Source: Rubripirellula amarantea
GTDB lineage: Bacteria > Planctomycetota > Planctomycetia > Pirellulales > Pirellulaceae
NCBI RefSeq assembly: GCF_007859865.1
Contig: NZ_SJPI01000002.1
Span: 516,721-580,720, forward strand
Direction: 5' to 3'
Length of the DNA: 64,000 bases
Position numbers and translations under genes: made by a program. Positions 42,900-52,622 of this stretch are shown in pieces (within the stretch, counting starts at the first letter, position 1; the number at the start of each line of letters is the position of its first letter). A model generated the notes under the pieces. It did no database searches. It had not been told where the DNA came from and saw only the letters and a list, made by a program, of their open reading frames with translations.

Positions 42900-45389
42900 T
42901 TATTGCAACTGTTCCACAATCGTAAACTCGGTCATTTCGTCGTTATTTGGATCGTCGACACGAATGGTGATGCTTATTGCTTCAAGATCAAGCTGCATCG
43001 GCGGTGTCGTTTCTTCGACGTCCCTATCAAACCGGCCTGTATCGATTTGTACGCCAATCGGACTTGCCGGCGTACGAGGCTCAAACTCAATTGGCAACGC
43101 GAAAGGAACGACCCGTTGATTGAGGTTCCAACACGTCCCCACAAGCTCGCCAACGAGTGAACCATCAGAGGTGTCCGTTTGGTCGAACCCGTCCGACTCA
43201 TACGAGGTCGTCCAGGTGTCAAACGTCGGTTGAAAGAACAACGGTGTTCCGGCAAAAATTCGGTTCGGGGCACCTGTTTCGTCAACGGCCAACCCGGAAG
43301 CACAAACAAGTTTTCCACTAGAACGCATCGATTCCAATACCTCAGAGCCAGCGCCATGAGGACTGACCTGCGTGAACTCGGACGTCAGGTAGGTTGCGAA
43401 TCGGTTTGAGACAGGAACATCTCGTGTCGTAACAGCGGCTGGAAACGGGATCGAATAGCCAGCTTCAGCCGTGCGTTCACGCAGCACTCCACCGGGCAGA
43501 AACGGATAGAGCAGATCGACGAACGCACCGCGTGAACCCAGGCACTCATAGTGGGAACCTGCGGTTACCGTGGATGGGTCCGACGGATCGAAAATTGGAT
43601 TGGTCAACAAGTAGTAGAGCGCTGGATCCGAAGGTCCAACGATCTCATCATCACTCCCTGGTGTGCCGAGTTCAGTATAAACCCGCCCTGTTCCTGGGTC
43701 GTACGTTTCGTTCGCATTGGGGCCAATGTCATCATCGTCATCAGGTCGCCCCGGAAAACCATCTGGCCCGCTGGTAATGAATACAGGCGCGCTGGGGTCA
43801 AAGCCCTTGACGTCGAACGACAAAATGCCGGTTGCAATCACATCTTCGCCAGTGCGATCCCAACGCGGGTCGGTGGCAATTGGAGTGCCAGCGGGAATGT
43901 AACCACGTTGCCAATGACCTCCGTTGGTTGTCCCCGTCGGATTCGGGTCACCCAGTTCAAAGTGTGGCAGCAACCATCCGTTGAACAGTCCGATGCCACG
44001 GTTGGCCGGCACGTTCAGCGACGTCGTACTCGAATGAGCCGTCGGGAACCACGCGGGACGCGGTGGCGTCGCGCCGCCAGTAGTGGCGCGGGGGTCGGTT
44101 GTTCCTTGCCAATTCCAATTCAACAGCGCGTCATTCCAACCGACGGCCAAAAGCGGCATGGATGTCATTAGATCGCCAGATGCGAACGTGCCGCGACTGG
44201 TTCCCATGTAACGACCCGGGTATCGGACATGCGCGAACCGGTTTTGAGGTTCCGTCAAATCGGCAAGCGAGTTTGCGGCGACGTACGGCGTTGGTTCGCC
44301 AGTGCGTGGATGAACGACACGCCGCAGCGAAATGTCAAAGAACTGATGCAACGGGGCCATTCCAACCAACCAATTGCTCTCGAAGACAAAGCGATTGTCG
44401 GTTTCACTGGTTGGGTGTGCGTAGTTCGGAAACCTGATGGGCGGCGCAGTGCCGGACGTGTTGTTAGAGACACCGATCGGATAGATCCCCGCTAACGCAT
44501 AGGGAACCACGTCAGCGGCCGGTGGTGACGTAGGTGCCGGCGGAGTCATCGGGCGGAGCACCGTTGCATCATGAGCGAACAAAGCATTGCCACTAATGTC
44601 GGGCACGCGTCTGCGCACGTTCAGATCGGGTCGGATCAGAAGAGTGCGTTGGTGTAAGACAATTTCATCGGGCACCAAGTCATTATTTGCGTCAACGTAC
44701 AATGGCATCCCGGAATCTTTCGCAAAGCCGGCAGAACCAGGTGCAATGGAAGCGGGTGCATAGATGATATCGTTGGTCGCTGGATCGACTTGCCATTTCG
44801 GCGACGCCCAGATGATGATCTCTGCAAACTTAGAACGAATCACTCGGGGTTCCATCGGATCGGTCGCTGTGTCGTCAACCAAGTAAGCAGGCACCTTGCC
44901 GGAAAACCACTGACCAGACGGAGCTTCGGCCGTGAAAGCCAAGTAATCGTCGAAATCACCGTACTTGGAAAATCGTCGATACGTGGGGCTGTTAATCTCC
45001 TCGAACGGTGGCGTCGCTGTATCGCCTTCGCCAACAACAGTGCCATCATCGGGGTTCGTGCGAGTTGGTTGGGCACCGTACATCGCGAACGAATGCTCGG
45101 TCAGCGGACCCTCGTAGTACATGAAGTACCCGCCATCGTCGCTGGCGACCACTGGCGGTGACGCGCTCACCGAAAGTGTTCGGAGGTCAGACCGCAACTG
45201 AAAACCGATCGTTCTTGCTTGGCTACTGAGTGTGATTTGCGAACGGCCCTTCTTGATTGATTTACCAATCGCACCAAACGACTTGGCCAACGCTGCCATC
45301 AGCAGCAGCGTGATGGTCATCGCGATCAACAACTCCACCAAGGTGAAGCCCCGTCGTCGTTTCGCAAAGTTTAACTTTGAAAGATTCAT
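42900..45389 (-). CDS. Very large GspJ-like pseudopilin (829 aa)
   Basis: The ATG at 45389 has AGGTAG upstream. The prepilin leader FAKRRRGFTLVELLIAMTITLL is complete: cleavage after Gly before Phe, Glu at +5 and a long hydrophobic helix. The first mature stretch MAALAKSFGAIGKSIKKGRS resembles GspJ/PilW minor pseudopilins. The remainder (about 780 residues) is far longer than a normal GspJ (about 200). It is full of Pro/Gly/Asp-rich loops, including a run near GPDGFPGRPDDDDD that may bind calcium. Its predicted role is a tip or minor subunit of a pseudopilus. The gene lies between the giant GspK-like gene and the small acidic protein, with 12- and 3-base gaps. Confidence 0.85.
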   Translation of the reverse strand: MNLSKLNFAKRRRGFTLVELLIAMTITLLLMAALAKSFGAIGKSIKKGRSQITLSSQARTIGFQLRSDLRTLSVSASPPVVASDDGGYFMYYEGPLTEHSFAMYGAQPTRTNPDDGTVVGEGDTATPPFEEINSPTYRRFSKYGDFDDYLAFTAEAPSGQWFSGKVPAYLVDDTATDPMEPRVIRSKFAEIIIWASPKWQVDPATNDIIYAPASIAPGSAGFAKDSGMPLYVDANNDLVPDEIVLHQRTLLIRPDLNVRRRVPDISGNALFAHDATVLRPMTPPAPTSPPAADVVPYALAGIYPIGVSNNTSGTAPPIRFPNYAHPTSETDNRFVFESNWLVGMAPLHQFFDISLRRVVHPRTGEPTPYVAANSLADLTEPQNRFAHVRYPGRYMGTSRGTFASGDLMTSMPLLAVGWNDALLNWNWQGTTDPRATTGGATPPRPAWFPTAHSSTTSLNVPANRGIGLFNGWLLPHFELGDPNPTGTTNGGHWQRGYIPAGTPIATDPRWDRTGEDVIATGILSFDVKGFDPSAPVFITSGPDGFPGRPDDDDDIGPNANETYDPGTGRVYTELGTPGSDDEIVGPSDPALYYLLTNPIFDPSDPSTVTAGSHYECLGSRGAFVDLLYPFLPGGVLRERTAEAGYSIPFPAAVTTRDVPVSNRFATYLTSEFTQVSPHGAGSEVLESMRSSGKLVCASGLAVDETGAPNRIFAGTPLFFQPTFDTWTTSYESDGFDQTDTSDGSLVGELVGTCWNLNQRVVPFALPIEFEPRTPASPIGVQIDTGRFDRDVEETTPPMQLDLEAISITIRVDDPNNDEMTEFTIVEQLQ

Positions 45390-45401
45390 GGGAGCTACCT
45401 G

Positions 45402-48400
45402 TTATTCGTTGATCCGAAATAGTTTGACTGTGTCCATCGCGTTGTTGAGCCTACCGGGCTCGTACATCACGGGGACGCTGCGGTCGATAATGAAGAACCC
45501 CTTGGGGCGACGAATTTCGCCTGTGCTGATCCCCGCTTCTTCACCCACCGACATCGTCTCGGCGTCGACATTGAAGTACCCCACGGTGATCCAAACCGCG
45601 AAGACATTCGATTGGTCGGTGGCCATATTTGCCAACCGTGTGATTCCCAAATTTTTATGAATCGGGCTCTTGGTGTGACTCTCGGGCGGCGTAGGTTCAG
45701 CAAGACGCTCAAACGCAGGCTTGACCAGATTGGTTCCGTTGCGATCAACATCACCGCGAAGCAGCGTTGATTGAATCGGGCTAATCGCTTCGCGCTCGAT
45801 CGGATCGAAAGTCCCGGCGGGATCATTGATGCGGGCCGAACTATCGTCTGGATTGATCGGGCGAGTCCTCATGCTTTCCAGCGGTGCGATCACTCCGCCC
45901 ATCGCTGACTTAAACACGCCAGCAAACTGAGTTGGAATGTTGCGATCGAACGAAGCAAGTTCAGCCGTACCCGTGTTGTCGTCGTGATCGAACGTTTGAA
46001 TCGGGTTGCCCCCGCGTTCAAACCAATTGTTCGCTCGACTGGCAGCCCCGGTATCGGGAGTGTAGCCACGACGAGTCCTGAGGAATTCGTCAAAGAACGC
46101 GCCGGTACCGGCCGGCAGGTTGTTGCCGATCGTGTCATCCAATTCTGCTGCAGTGGAAAAGCCACTCATCAAAGCCTTGTAAACTCGAACGCTCTTGATG
46201 GTGTTCAGATTGACAAGTCCATTGCGGAACTGACCAGAACGGAAACCAAACGGTGGTCGGAAACCATTCATAGCGACATCGTTCGTCCAAAAACCGCTGT
46301 AGGAACCAGGCGGTGGAGTGCTGGGAACGATCCACGATCCCGATGCACGGTTCCAAGTCATGGTTGAAGTATCAACATTCGTCCAACTTCTAGGGTCGGC
46401 GTCTACGGTGCCAATGGGACCAAACGTTGTCATGTCAAAGCGAGGGCCGAAGAGCGGTTGAGCACCGGCGATAAGAGGATCGAGTTCGGCGCTAACGAAG
46501 TCAGTTTCAAAATCGAACGGTGGAGGAACCTCGACCCATTCCAACAGACGCCAAAAGTTTGGCGAGGGCCACTTTTCTTCGACCGACGAATAGGGTCGCC
46601 TCATTGCTGGAATATCTAGTTGCGTCGAATCCATCGAGTCCACAGGCAGACCCACGAAATCAGGAGCGACTGGTGGTCCAGGCAACCAAGGATGCTTGGT
46701 ACCCGTGGTTGTGCCGCCAGTGCGGAACGTTTCCGGTTCATACGCGAACACGTTGTTGCTACTGCCAAAGTAGTTCCACAGATGCGTGAACCGCTGATTG
46801 AAGTCATAGCGACTTGGATCCGCAGGCGTCTTGGCGGTAGGCAGTGCTGGCGGGATTGGCGGTGGTGCCGTCGTGGGTGCATTCGAGACGGGTACCTGAT
46901 TGAATTCATTTCGGAATTGGTCTGAACCGATCTGCGAAAGCGCCGATCCGAATTCAAAGGTAAACCGTCCTGGCCCGCTGGTGGGAACCCACATCAATTC
47001 GTACGGACTCACGAACGGACGATTGAGCCAAGTGACGTTGGTAATGAAATTAGTGTGCGACAAACCGATGAACGGCATCATGCCTGGCGTTGCTTGACCC
47101 ACCGAAGGACTTCCTGGCGTGTACGCCGAAGTTCCCTGCTGCCAACGTTCACCGTACGACGCGTTGGCGTAACCCAGCGTGGTCGAGTGGTCAGTGGGAA
47201 GACCGACCGAGTTTGACGTGGCGTCTGCAACGACTGCGGGGTCCAGGTGCAAAGCGATTGGGAAGTATGGCGTGTAGGGAGCTGCCGCAACGTAGGCCGT
47301 TGGAGTCGTTACTTCTGGCGGGAACGTATTGACGCTGTATGCCAGCACTTCAGGCACGACCGTTGTCGCGGCATCCGTCACCGACTTGCCTGTCTTGTAA
47401 CGACTGGCAAGTTTTTCTGGCAGTGCTGCACCGAATGGATCTGGGTCAGCATCATCGACCCACAGATCATTCATCGCCATGTCTTGCAGGCTACGGTTGT
47501 TGTCATCCGTTCCATTGAACACCGTTAAGTCAATCGTGATGTAGTCCAGCGTGATGTAGGGATTCTCGATCGCATTGTAAGGTTGCGTAGGATCAGCCAA
47601 ACGTTGCAAGTAGGCCGTCTTGAAATGCTCATGAGTACCAGTCAACTGACCAGCAGGCCCAAACGCTCGGTACAGTTCCGACATGGCCGGGTTCGCATCA
47701 AACGGCAGGTCAGGAAGCGCTCCCTCGGACTGGTCGTAGTCGATGTACGACAGCGGCGCGTTGGTGACTGACGTATCGAGTTCGTGAGTCGGTTTGGTGT
47801 AGTAACTACGACCAGCCGGCGGCGTGTTGTAGGGCAACGGCTCGGAGACATTCAGACCGATTGGCCCCGTCACTGCACCAACACGATCTGTCGCCCCCGA
47901 TGTTGTCGCGGTTGCCCAAACGGGCGGAGGATCCGCAGCGGCCTGAATGCCAACAATCGGACGAATGGAAGCATTGACGACTGGACCGACGGTACCGTCG
48001 AAGATCGGAGTTTGCGATGTGTCAGAAAGATCAGTGTAGGCAATTGAGTTAGGAAACAACTCAATCTTTTGACGCGACCAAAATTCCGAAGTGTCGGTAG
48101 GCGGAGTCGTAAACTCACCGGTATTGGGATCGAGAAACGTTGCACCTGCAGCATCCGTTTCGTTGATGCCAAAGTGCGTTGTCGCTCGTGGCCCAATCAC
48201 AACATGCTGGCCCGGTTCGACGAAGACGCCACCTAGCGAATAGCTGCCCGAGGGTACTCGGTTGTAGAACACTTGGCCTTCGTCATAAACGTCGGCAAGC
48301 ACACTCACCATGTTGGCGGGATCAATTCCGTTGGCGAAGAACACCACACGATCAATCGCTCGTCGCCGCTGAGCGTTTTGCAATGCATAGGTAGCAGTCG

Positions 48401-51400
48401 TATTTGCATTGAAGTGGTTGAAACGATCGTCCAAGAAATCTGGCATTTCAGGCTGTAGCGTCGCCGTGTCACGATTGACGGCAATCGGCGTCGGCAGAGA
48501 CGCAGCCGCCGCTATCGCTCCGCTACCCACTGGTTGCAGCAGATAATCGGGGGCTCCTTCGTAATAGGGTGACGTATCTGGTTCCGTCGATGACGGACTA
48601 ACCAGCGCGGACTTAGCACTGATCGCAGCGGGCGAATGAACTTCACTGATCGCGACTCGCCAAACTGGAACCTGAGAAGCAACCGGCCCGGGAGTCATCG
48701 CGCCCAAGTTGAGAGCCCACTGACCTGATGGCAGACGTGTGTAAATCTCGCGAGGCAGATTCATCGTGTTGACAGTGTCATCGGCTTCGTCGGCCGGCAC
48801 ACGCCAAGGTTGCGGGCCACGAGTGTTGCGAAGTTCCAGAAACAGCGATCCTTCAGGGACCAAGTACTGATCCATGTCGTCATCGCCACGTGTCGCCATT
48901 CCATTGGTACCGTTAAGCGACTTATCTGGACTGCCGGCATTGTCCTGGTCGGTGTCACGAACTCGGCGATCGTGAAAAGCGAGAGACTCTTCAAGGCTAA
49001 GCTCGGGGAATTCCAGTCCCCAAACTGTACGATAGGTCGGCAGCACAATCGTTGGCCCGACCAAGTTCACCGTCGCCGCCAAGTCAACATCCCACCCGTC
49101 AAACGGATTGGGGTCGTAATCGAAGCGAGTCATCACCGCATCGTCATCGCGGAAGTCAGCCACGTTAACGGCCCACTGCGCAACTTTCCAGGCTCGGTAC
49201 TCCTGCGCAAATTCGTCTTGTTGCTCGGCTGCCGTTGTTGCTGTCCCTGGGATGAACCGCGAATCGTAGCCGGGTGGAATAGGGGCAGTGTGTGGGAAGT
49301 CAAACGCCACGTCTCGGTTGGCGTCGCGAATCAACACCATCGCCATCACGTACAAGTGACGTGCAAACAGCGCGCGAGGAGAAACGTTTCGCGAACCAAC
49401 AGGGGTCCGCAAGACTTCGCCTTGTGCGATATGAGTGAAGCTACCAGCAGACGAATGCGGCGTCGTGACACCTCCGGTTCCCAAATAATGATTTTCGGCG
49501 AGCTGAAAAACTTCGGGAATCGAGACGCCAGCCGGCGTGATCACACCGTTTTGGTCGTCGTCGATGACAAAGTCACCGTCGTCATCGAAGCCGTTGCCAA
49601 ACTTGGTGTTCAAATCCAGTTTGCGCCCCGCACGCAAGGATTCGGGCATCAATTCCCAAAGGATTGCGTTGCGTGCCTGAGCCGCCAAGCTAGCTCCTAA
49701 AGAAACCTCGAACACGGTTTGAGGCGACGAGGCCGAGGTCGCCGCCGCGGTGTTTTCAAAGAACTCCGATGGAAGTCCGCCGCGCACGGTCGCAACCGAG
49801 TTGCTCGATACGGTCATCGAGTCTGCCAGGGCTCGACGAAGACGGTCCAGCACGTCCGTGCCCACGGTTCCATTGTTGTGGAAATCTTCGACAAGTGAAA
49901 TCAATCGATTCGACAGCAGGCTACGGTCAAGCGAATCGTAATTCAGTAGCGGCTCGAGGTCTGCAAGTGTGTAAGGAGCATCGGGTTGTGAGGTCGCTCC
50001 CATGTCCATTTCATAAGGATCATCCAACGCATCACCCGCCAGCAATCCACCGCTGCGGGCTTCCGTCGATGCGCCGGCGATGACTAGATCGCCTGAACTG
50101 CTTAGACCAAAAGTCGAACGACCGTGTGCGTCAACAGGCAAGCCTTGTGGGTGCGTGGTTGGAATGTTGCGCACATGCGTGTTGGGACGGTTCGCATTGC
50201 GAAGCATTCCCACGTAGTCGTTTCCACTATCGGTCACCGGATCTCGCCAATGACCGGGCGCGGCAAAGATTCGGCTGTACGCTGCGTCGTCCATGTCGAC
50301 GATGCTGCCTGCCCATCCGCGCGATCGAGAGAGCATTCCCGAGCGATCGGCGAGCAACCGTTGTGGCCCACGGATGAAATCATTTGCGAAGAAATTGGAT
50401 AGCGGTGCGCCAGGAGAAATCGAAGGCGAAAACGTTCCGTAGGAGGGAAATAGCCGTCGCACGTCAATCTCAGCCGGCCCATAGCCCCAGCCCTGCGGCA
50501 GACCGCTTACCGAAACGTCGCCGACATTGCCCAAGGTGTCGGTGAAGACGAGCCCTGGCGCAGATCCTGGCGATGACGCTGGGATAAGAAACGTAGGAGT
50601 GTGCTGAACGTCACCCGAAATTGCACGACCGCTGCGAATGTTTCTGGCCTGATTCATAGTGCCCGCGAGATTGATATTCACGCGACCACCAAGATCTTCC
50701 ACCAGGTAAGCCACCAGTGGCTTAACCAACTCACCACGTTCGTTTTCCGTCAATGGCAAACCGGCGTCCATCCAAACGCTATCGACGACGCCATCGCCGT
50801 TGTTGTCGACGTCCCAGGAATCAATGATGCCGTCGCCGTCGTCATCGCGACCGCCCAGCGCCAAGGCAAGTTCGATCATGCGATTTCTGAGCGTTACCAG
50901 ACTGGTGCTGTTGTAATCGATCGGTCCATTGAGCCCGGGTGTCAGGTTGCTGCCGGTAAACCCTGAGTAATCCAGTTGACGAACGCCTGCTGAACGATCC
51001 GAAACTACGGCAGGAACAGAAGGGTCGTTTTGAATCGGCAACGGACGCATCGTCGAGCGTTGAAGTGCAACCAACGCTTGGCGAACTCGGTCTAAGGTCC
51101 AACTGCCTTCGCGGTTGTTGATAATCCAGTTCACCATTGCCGGACGAACAAACGACGGCGCTGCCTCACCGAGAATCTGATCCGTCGGCATGTAGCTGAG
51201 GAACATGTTGTTGAAGTCAGCCGCATCGTAAGGTTCATCGGAATCGCCGGGCGGAAGATCCTGAACGAATGCTTCGACTGGAGTAGCAGGTGAGATCGTG
51301 GGCGCGTTGCGGTGCATGGCGTAGTTACCTTGCAGCGCCGATGGAATATCGGTTCCGTTGTAGATCGGCTGATTGGTAGGATTCGTATCGAACGGCCCGG

Positions 51401-52547
51401 TTGGCACTTGATAAGGAACGCCGGACACTGGTGCACTGACACCACCATTGTCAATCACTGTTGCATTGAGAGCGACCGAGACAACGTCATCCAAATTGAA
51501 GGGACGAACCGGGTTGTCGGTACCCACGGTGCGTTTGCGATCGACGCCCATCAGCGTATCAAAACTGGTTCGCGGACGGTCCCAGCCGAGCCCTGGTCCA
51601 TTGAGCATGCGACCGTTGAGGTAAAAACTGGCGTAAGGCTCAGCCGACGTCGGTAGCGCCGTCGCAGTGGTCGGGTAGTCGTAGAACAATCTTGCATTAT
51701 TGAAACCGGGGTCGCCCAGCCAATCCGAAAGCGAACGTGATCGGCCTTCGATCGTGATCGGAGCCTGCAAGTATTCTCGAATGTCTAGCACCACTTGGCC
51801 GGAAAGCTGTGACCGTCCAAAACTTGCATTGCGATGATCCCCGAAGTACTTGGCAATCGGAAACGTCATGCCTTCCAGCGGTCCGCCACGAAACGTCAGC
51901 AATCGACCGTTGAGTTCATCATCTGTACTAAAGAATGGTCGCTCGACGTAAACGGTCGGATCCAACGGCATCGAACTCGAAAAGGCTCCGCTGTAACCGG
52001 GATACCGGCGTTCCACTTGCACGTCATTGCGTCGGAAGGGGTAATCTGAAAAACGGTCGATGGAACCAGCCGTGTAAACGCTCGCGTTGTTCGCAGGGAA
52101 AGTGTTCGCGACACTAAGTGGCGGCAGGTATAGCAACGAAGGAAATCTCAGAAATTGCTGATTGAGCAACACTGCCGGGGCGACTTCTGAGGACGGTCCC
52201 GTGAACGCAGCAGGCGGAGCAACGTGCGCCTCGACCCCGTCTCGCATTCCATACAAATCACCGAGTAAGTCGCTTCCCCAAATCGACGTCTCAGGACCGT
52301 TACTGCCAACCAGTAGCTTTTCGAGCGCGGTTTCCACCGAATCGGAAGCGTCAATTCTTGATGATTCAAACCTAGCAATACTACCGGCCGATTGCCGCTG
52401 CCGACTCGTAAAGACCAAATACGAAACCGCAAGGATGCTGAACAGAGTCAACATGCCTAGCACCACCAGTAGCACGATCCCACGTCGTTGCATCGGTCGA
52501 TAAACGTTAGCAGCTTTCGTGCGTGCAGTGAGTTGAGAAGTATTCAT
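45402..52547 (-). CDS. Giant GspK-like pseudopilin (about 2381 aa)
   Basis: I chose ATG 52547, which has GGAG nine bases upstream. The ATGs at 52577 and 52619 are also in frame. The leader is QRRGIVLLVVLGMLTLFSIL, a GspK-type pseudopilin signal (no Glu at +5), followed by a helix with RQRQSAGSIARFESSRIDAS. GspK is normally about 330 residues; this one is seven times longer. Two Asp-rich calcium-type stretches are visible: DDDGDGIIDSWDVDNNGDGV near residue 566 and NGFDDDGDFVIDDDQNGV near residue 986. The rest is Pro/Thr/Asn-rich with many Tyr. It sits in a run of coupled pseudopilin genes, so it should cap or decorate the pseudopilus. What the extra 2000 residues do is unknown. Confidence 0.85.
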   Translation of the reverse strand: MNTSQLTARTKAANVYRPMQRRGIVLLVVLGMLTLFSILAVSYLVFTSRQRQSAGSIARFESSRIDASDSVETALEKLLVGSNGPETSIWGSDLLGDLYGMRDGVEAHVAPPAAFTGPSSEVAPAVLLNQQFLRFPSLLYLPPLSVANTFPANNASVYTAGSIDRFSDYPFRRNDVQVERRYPGYSGAFSSSMPLDPTVYVERPFFSTDDELNGRLLTFRGGPLEGMTFPIAKYFGDHRNASFGRSQLSGQVVLDIREYLQAPITIEGRSRSLSDWLGDPGFNNARLFYDYPTTATALPTSAEPYASFYLNGRMLNGPGLGWDRPRTSFDTLMGVDRKRTVGTDNPVRPFNLDDVVSVALNATVIDNGGVSAPVSGVPYQVPTGPFDTNPTNQPIYNGTDIPSALQGNYAMHRNAPTISPATPVEAFVQDLPPGDSDEPYDAADFNNMFLSYMPTDQILGEAAPSFVRPAMVNWIINNREGSWTLDRVRQALVALQRSTMRPLPIQNDPSVPAVVSDRSAGVRQLDYSGFTGSNLTPGLNGPIDYNSTSLVTLRNRMIELALALGGRDDDGDGIIDSWDVDNNGDGVVDSVWMDAGLPLTENERGELVKPLVAYLVEDLGGRVNINLAGTMNQARNIRSGRAISGDVQHTPTFLIPASSPGSAPGLVFTDTLGNVGDVSVSGLPQGWGYGPAEIDVRRLFPSYGTFSPSISPGAPLSNFFANDFIRGPQRLLADRSGMLSRSRGWAGSIVDMDDAAYSRIFAAPGHWRDPVTDSGNDYVGMLRNANRPNTHVRNIPTTHPQGLPVDAHGRSTFGLSSSGDLVIAGASTEARSGGLLAGDALDDPYEMDMGATSQPDAPYTLADLEPLLNYDSLDRSLLSNRLISLVEDFHNNGTVGTDVLDRLRRALADSMTVSSNSVATVRGGLPSEFFENTAAATSASSPQTVFEVSLGASLAAQARNAILWELMPESLRAGRKLDLNTKFGNGFDDDGDFVIDDDQNGVITPAGVSIPEVFQLAENHYLGTGGVTTPHSSAGSFTHIAQGEVLRTPVGSRNVSPRALFARHLYVMAMVLIRDANRDVAFDFPHTAPIPPGYDSRFIPGTATTAAEQQDEFAQEYRAWKVAQWAVNVADFRDDDAVMTRFDYDPNPFDGWDVDLAATVNLVGPTIVLPTYRTVWGLEFPELSLEESLAFHDRRVRDTDQDNAGSPDKSLNGTNGMATRGDDDMDQYLVPEGSLFLELRNTRGPQPWRVPADEADDTVNTMNLPREIYTRLPSGQWALNLGAMTPGPVASQVPVWRVAISEVHSPAAISAKSALVSPSSTEPDTSPYYEGAPDYLLQPVGSGAIAAAASLPTPIAVNRDTATLQPEMPDFLDDRFNHFNANTTATYALQNAQRRRAIDRVVFFANGIDPANMVSVLADVYDEGQVFYNRVPSGSYSLGGVFVEPGQHVVIGPRATTHFGINETDAAGATFLDPNTGEFTTPPTDTSEFWSRQKIELFPNSIAYTDLSDTSQTPIFDGTVGPVVNASIRPIVGIQAAADPPPVWATATTSGATDRVGAVTGPIGLNVSEPLPYNTPPAGRSYYTKPTHELDTSVTNAPLSYIDYDQSEGALPDLPFDANPAMSELYRAFGPAGQLTGTHEHFKTAYLQRLADPTQPYNAIENPYITLDYITIDLTVFNGTDDNNRSLQDMAMNDLWVDDADPDPFGAALPEKLASRYKTGKSVTDAATTVVPEVLAYSVNTFPPEVTTPTAYVAAAPYTPYFPIALHLDPAVVADATSNSVGLPTDHSTTLGYANASYGERWQQGTSAYTPGSPSVGQATPGMMPFIGLSHTNFITNVTWLNRPFVSPYELMWVPTSGPGRFTFEFGSALSQIGSDQFRNEFNQVPVSNAPTTAPPPIPPALPTAKTPADPSRYDFNQRFTHLWNYFGSSNNVFAYEPETFRTGGTTTGTKHPWLPGPPVAPDFVGLPVDSMDSTQLDIPAMRRPYSSVEEKWPSPNFWRLLEWVEVPPPFDFETDFVSAELDPLIAGAQPLFGPRFDMTTFGPIGTVDADPRSWTNVDTSTMTWNRASGSWIVPSTPPPGSYSGFWTNDVAMNGFRPPFGFRSGQFRNGLVNLNTIKSVRVYKALMSGFSTAAELDDTIGNNLPAGTGAFFDEFLRTRRGYTPDTGAASRANNWFERGGNPIQTFDHDDNTGTAELASFDRNIPTQFAGVFKSAMGGVIAPLESMRTRPINPDDSSARINDPAGTFDPIEREAISPIQSTLLRGDVDRNGTNLVKPAFERLAEPTPPESHTKSPIHKNLGITRLANMATDQSNVFAVWITVGYFNVDAETMSVGEEAGISTGEIRRPKGFFIIDRSVPVMYEPGRLNNAMDTVKLFRINE

Positions 52548-52622
52548 GATGGGGGCTCCGCAATGCGGCAGGTTCATACAGATCGAAAAGAGAAGAGAGT
52601 TCGTTTCATCCAAAGGCAACGG

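Noticed and set aside
48810-49700. A 296-codon plus-strand open frame
   Set aside because: Antisense to the giant GspK-like gene; long because the GC-rich coding strand leaves few stops on its complement.
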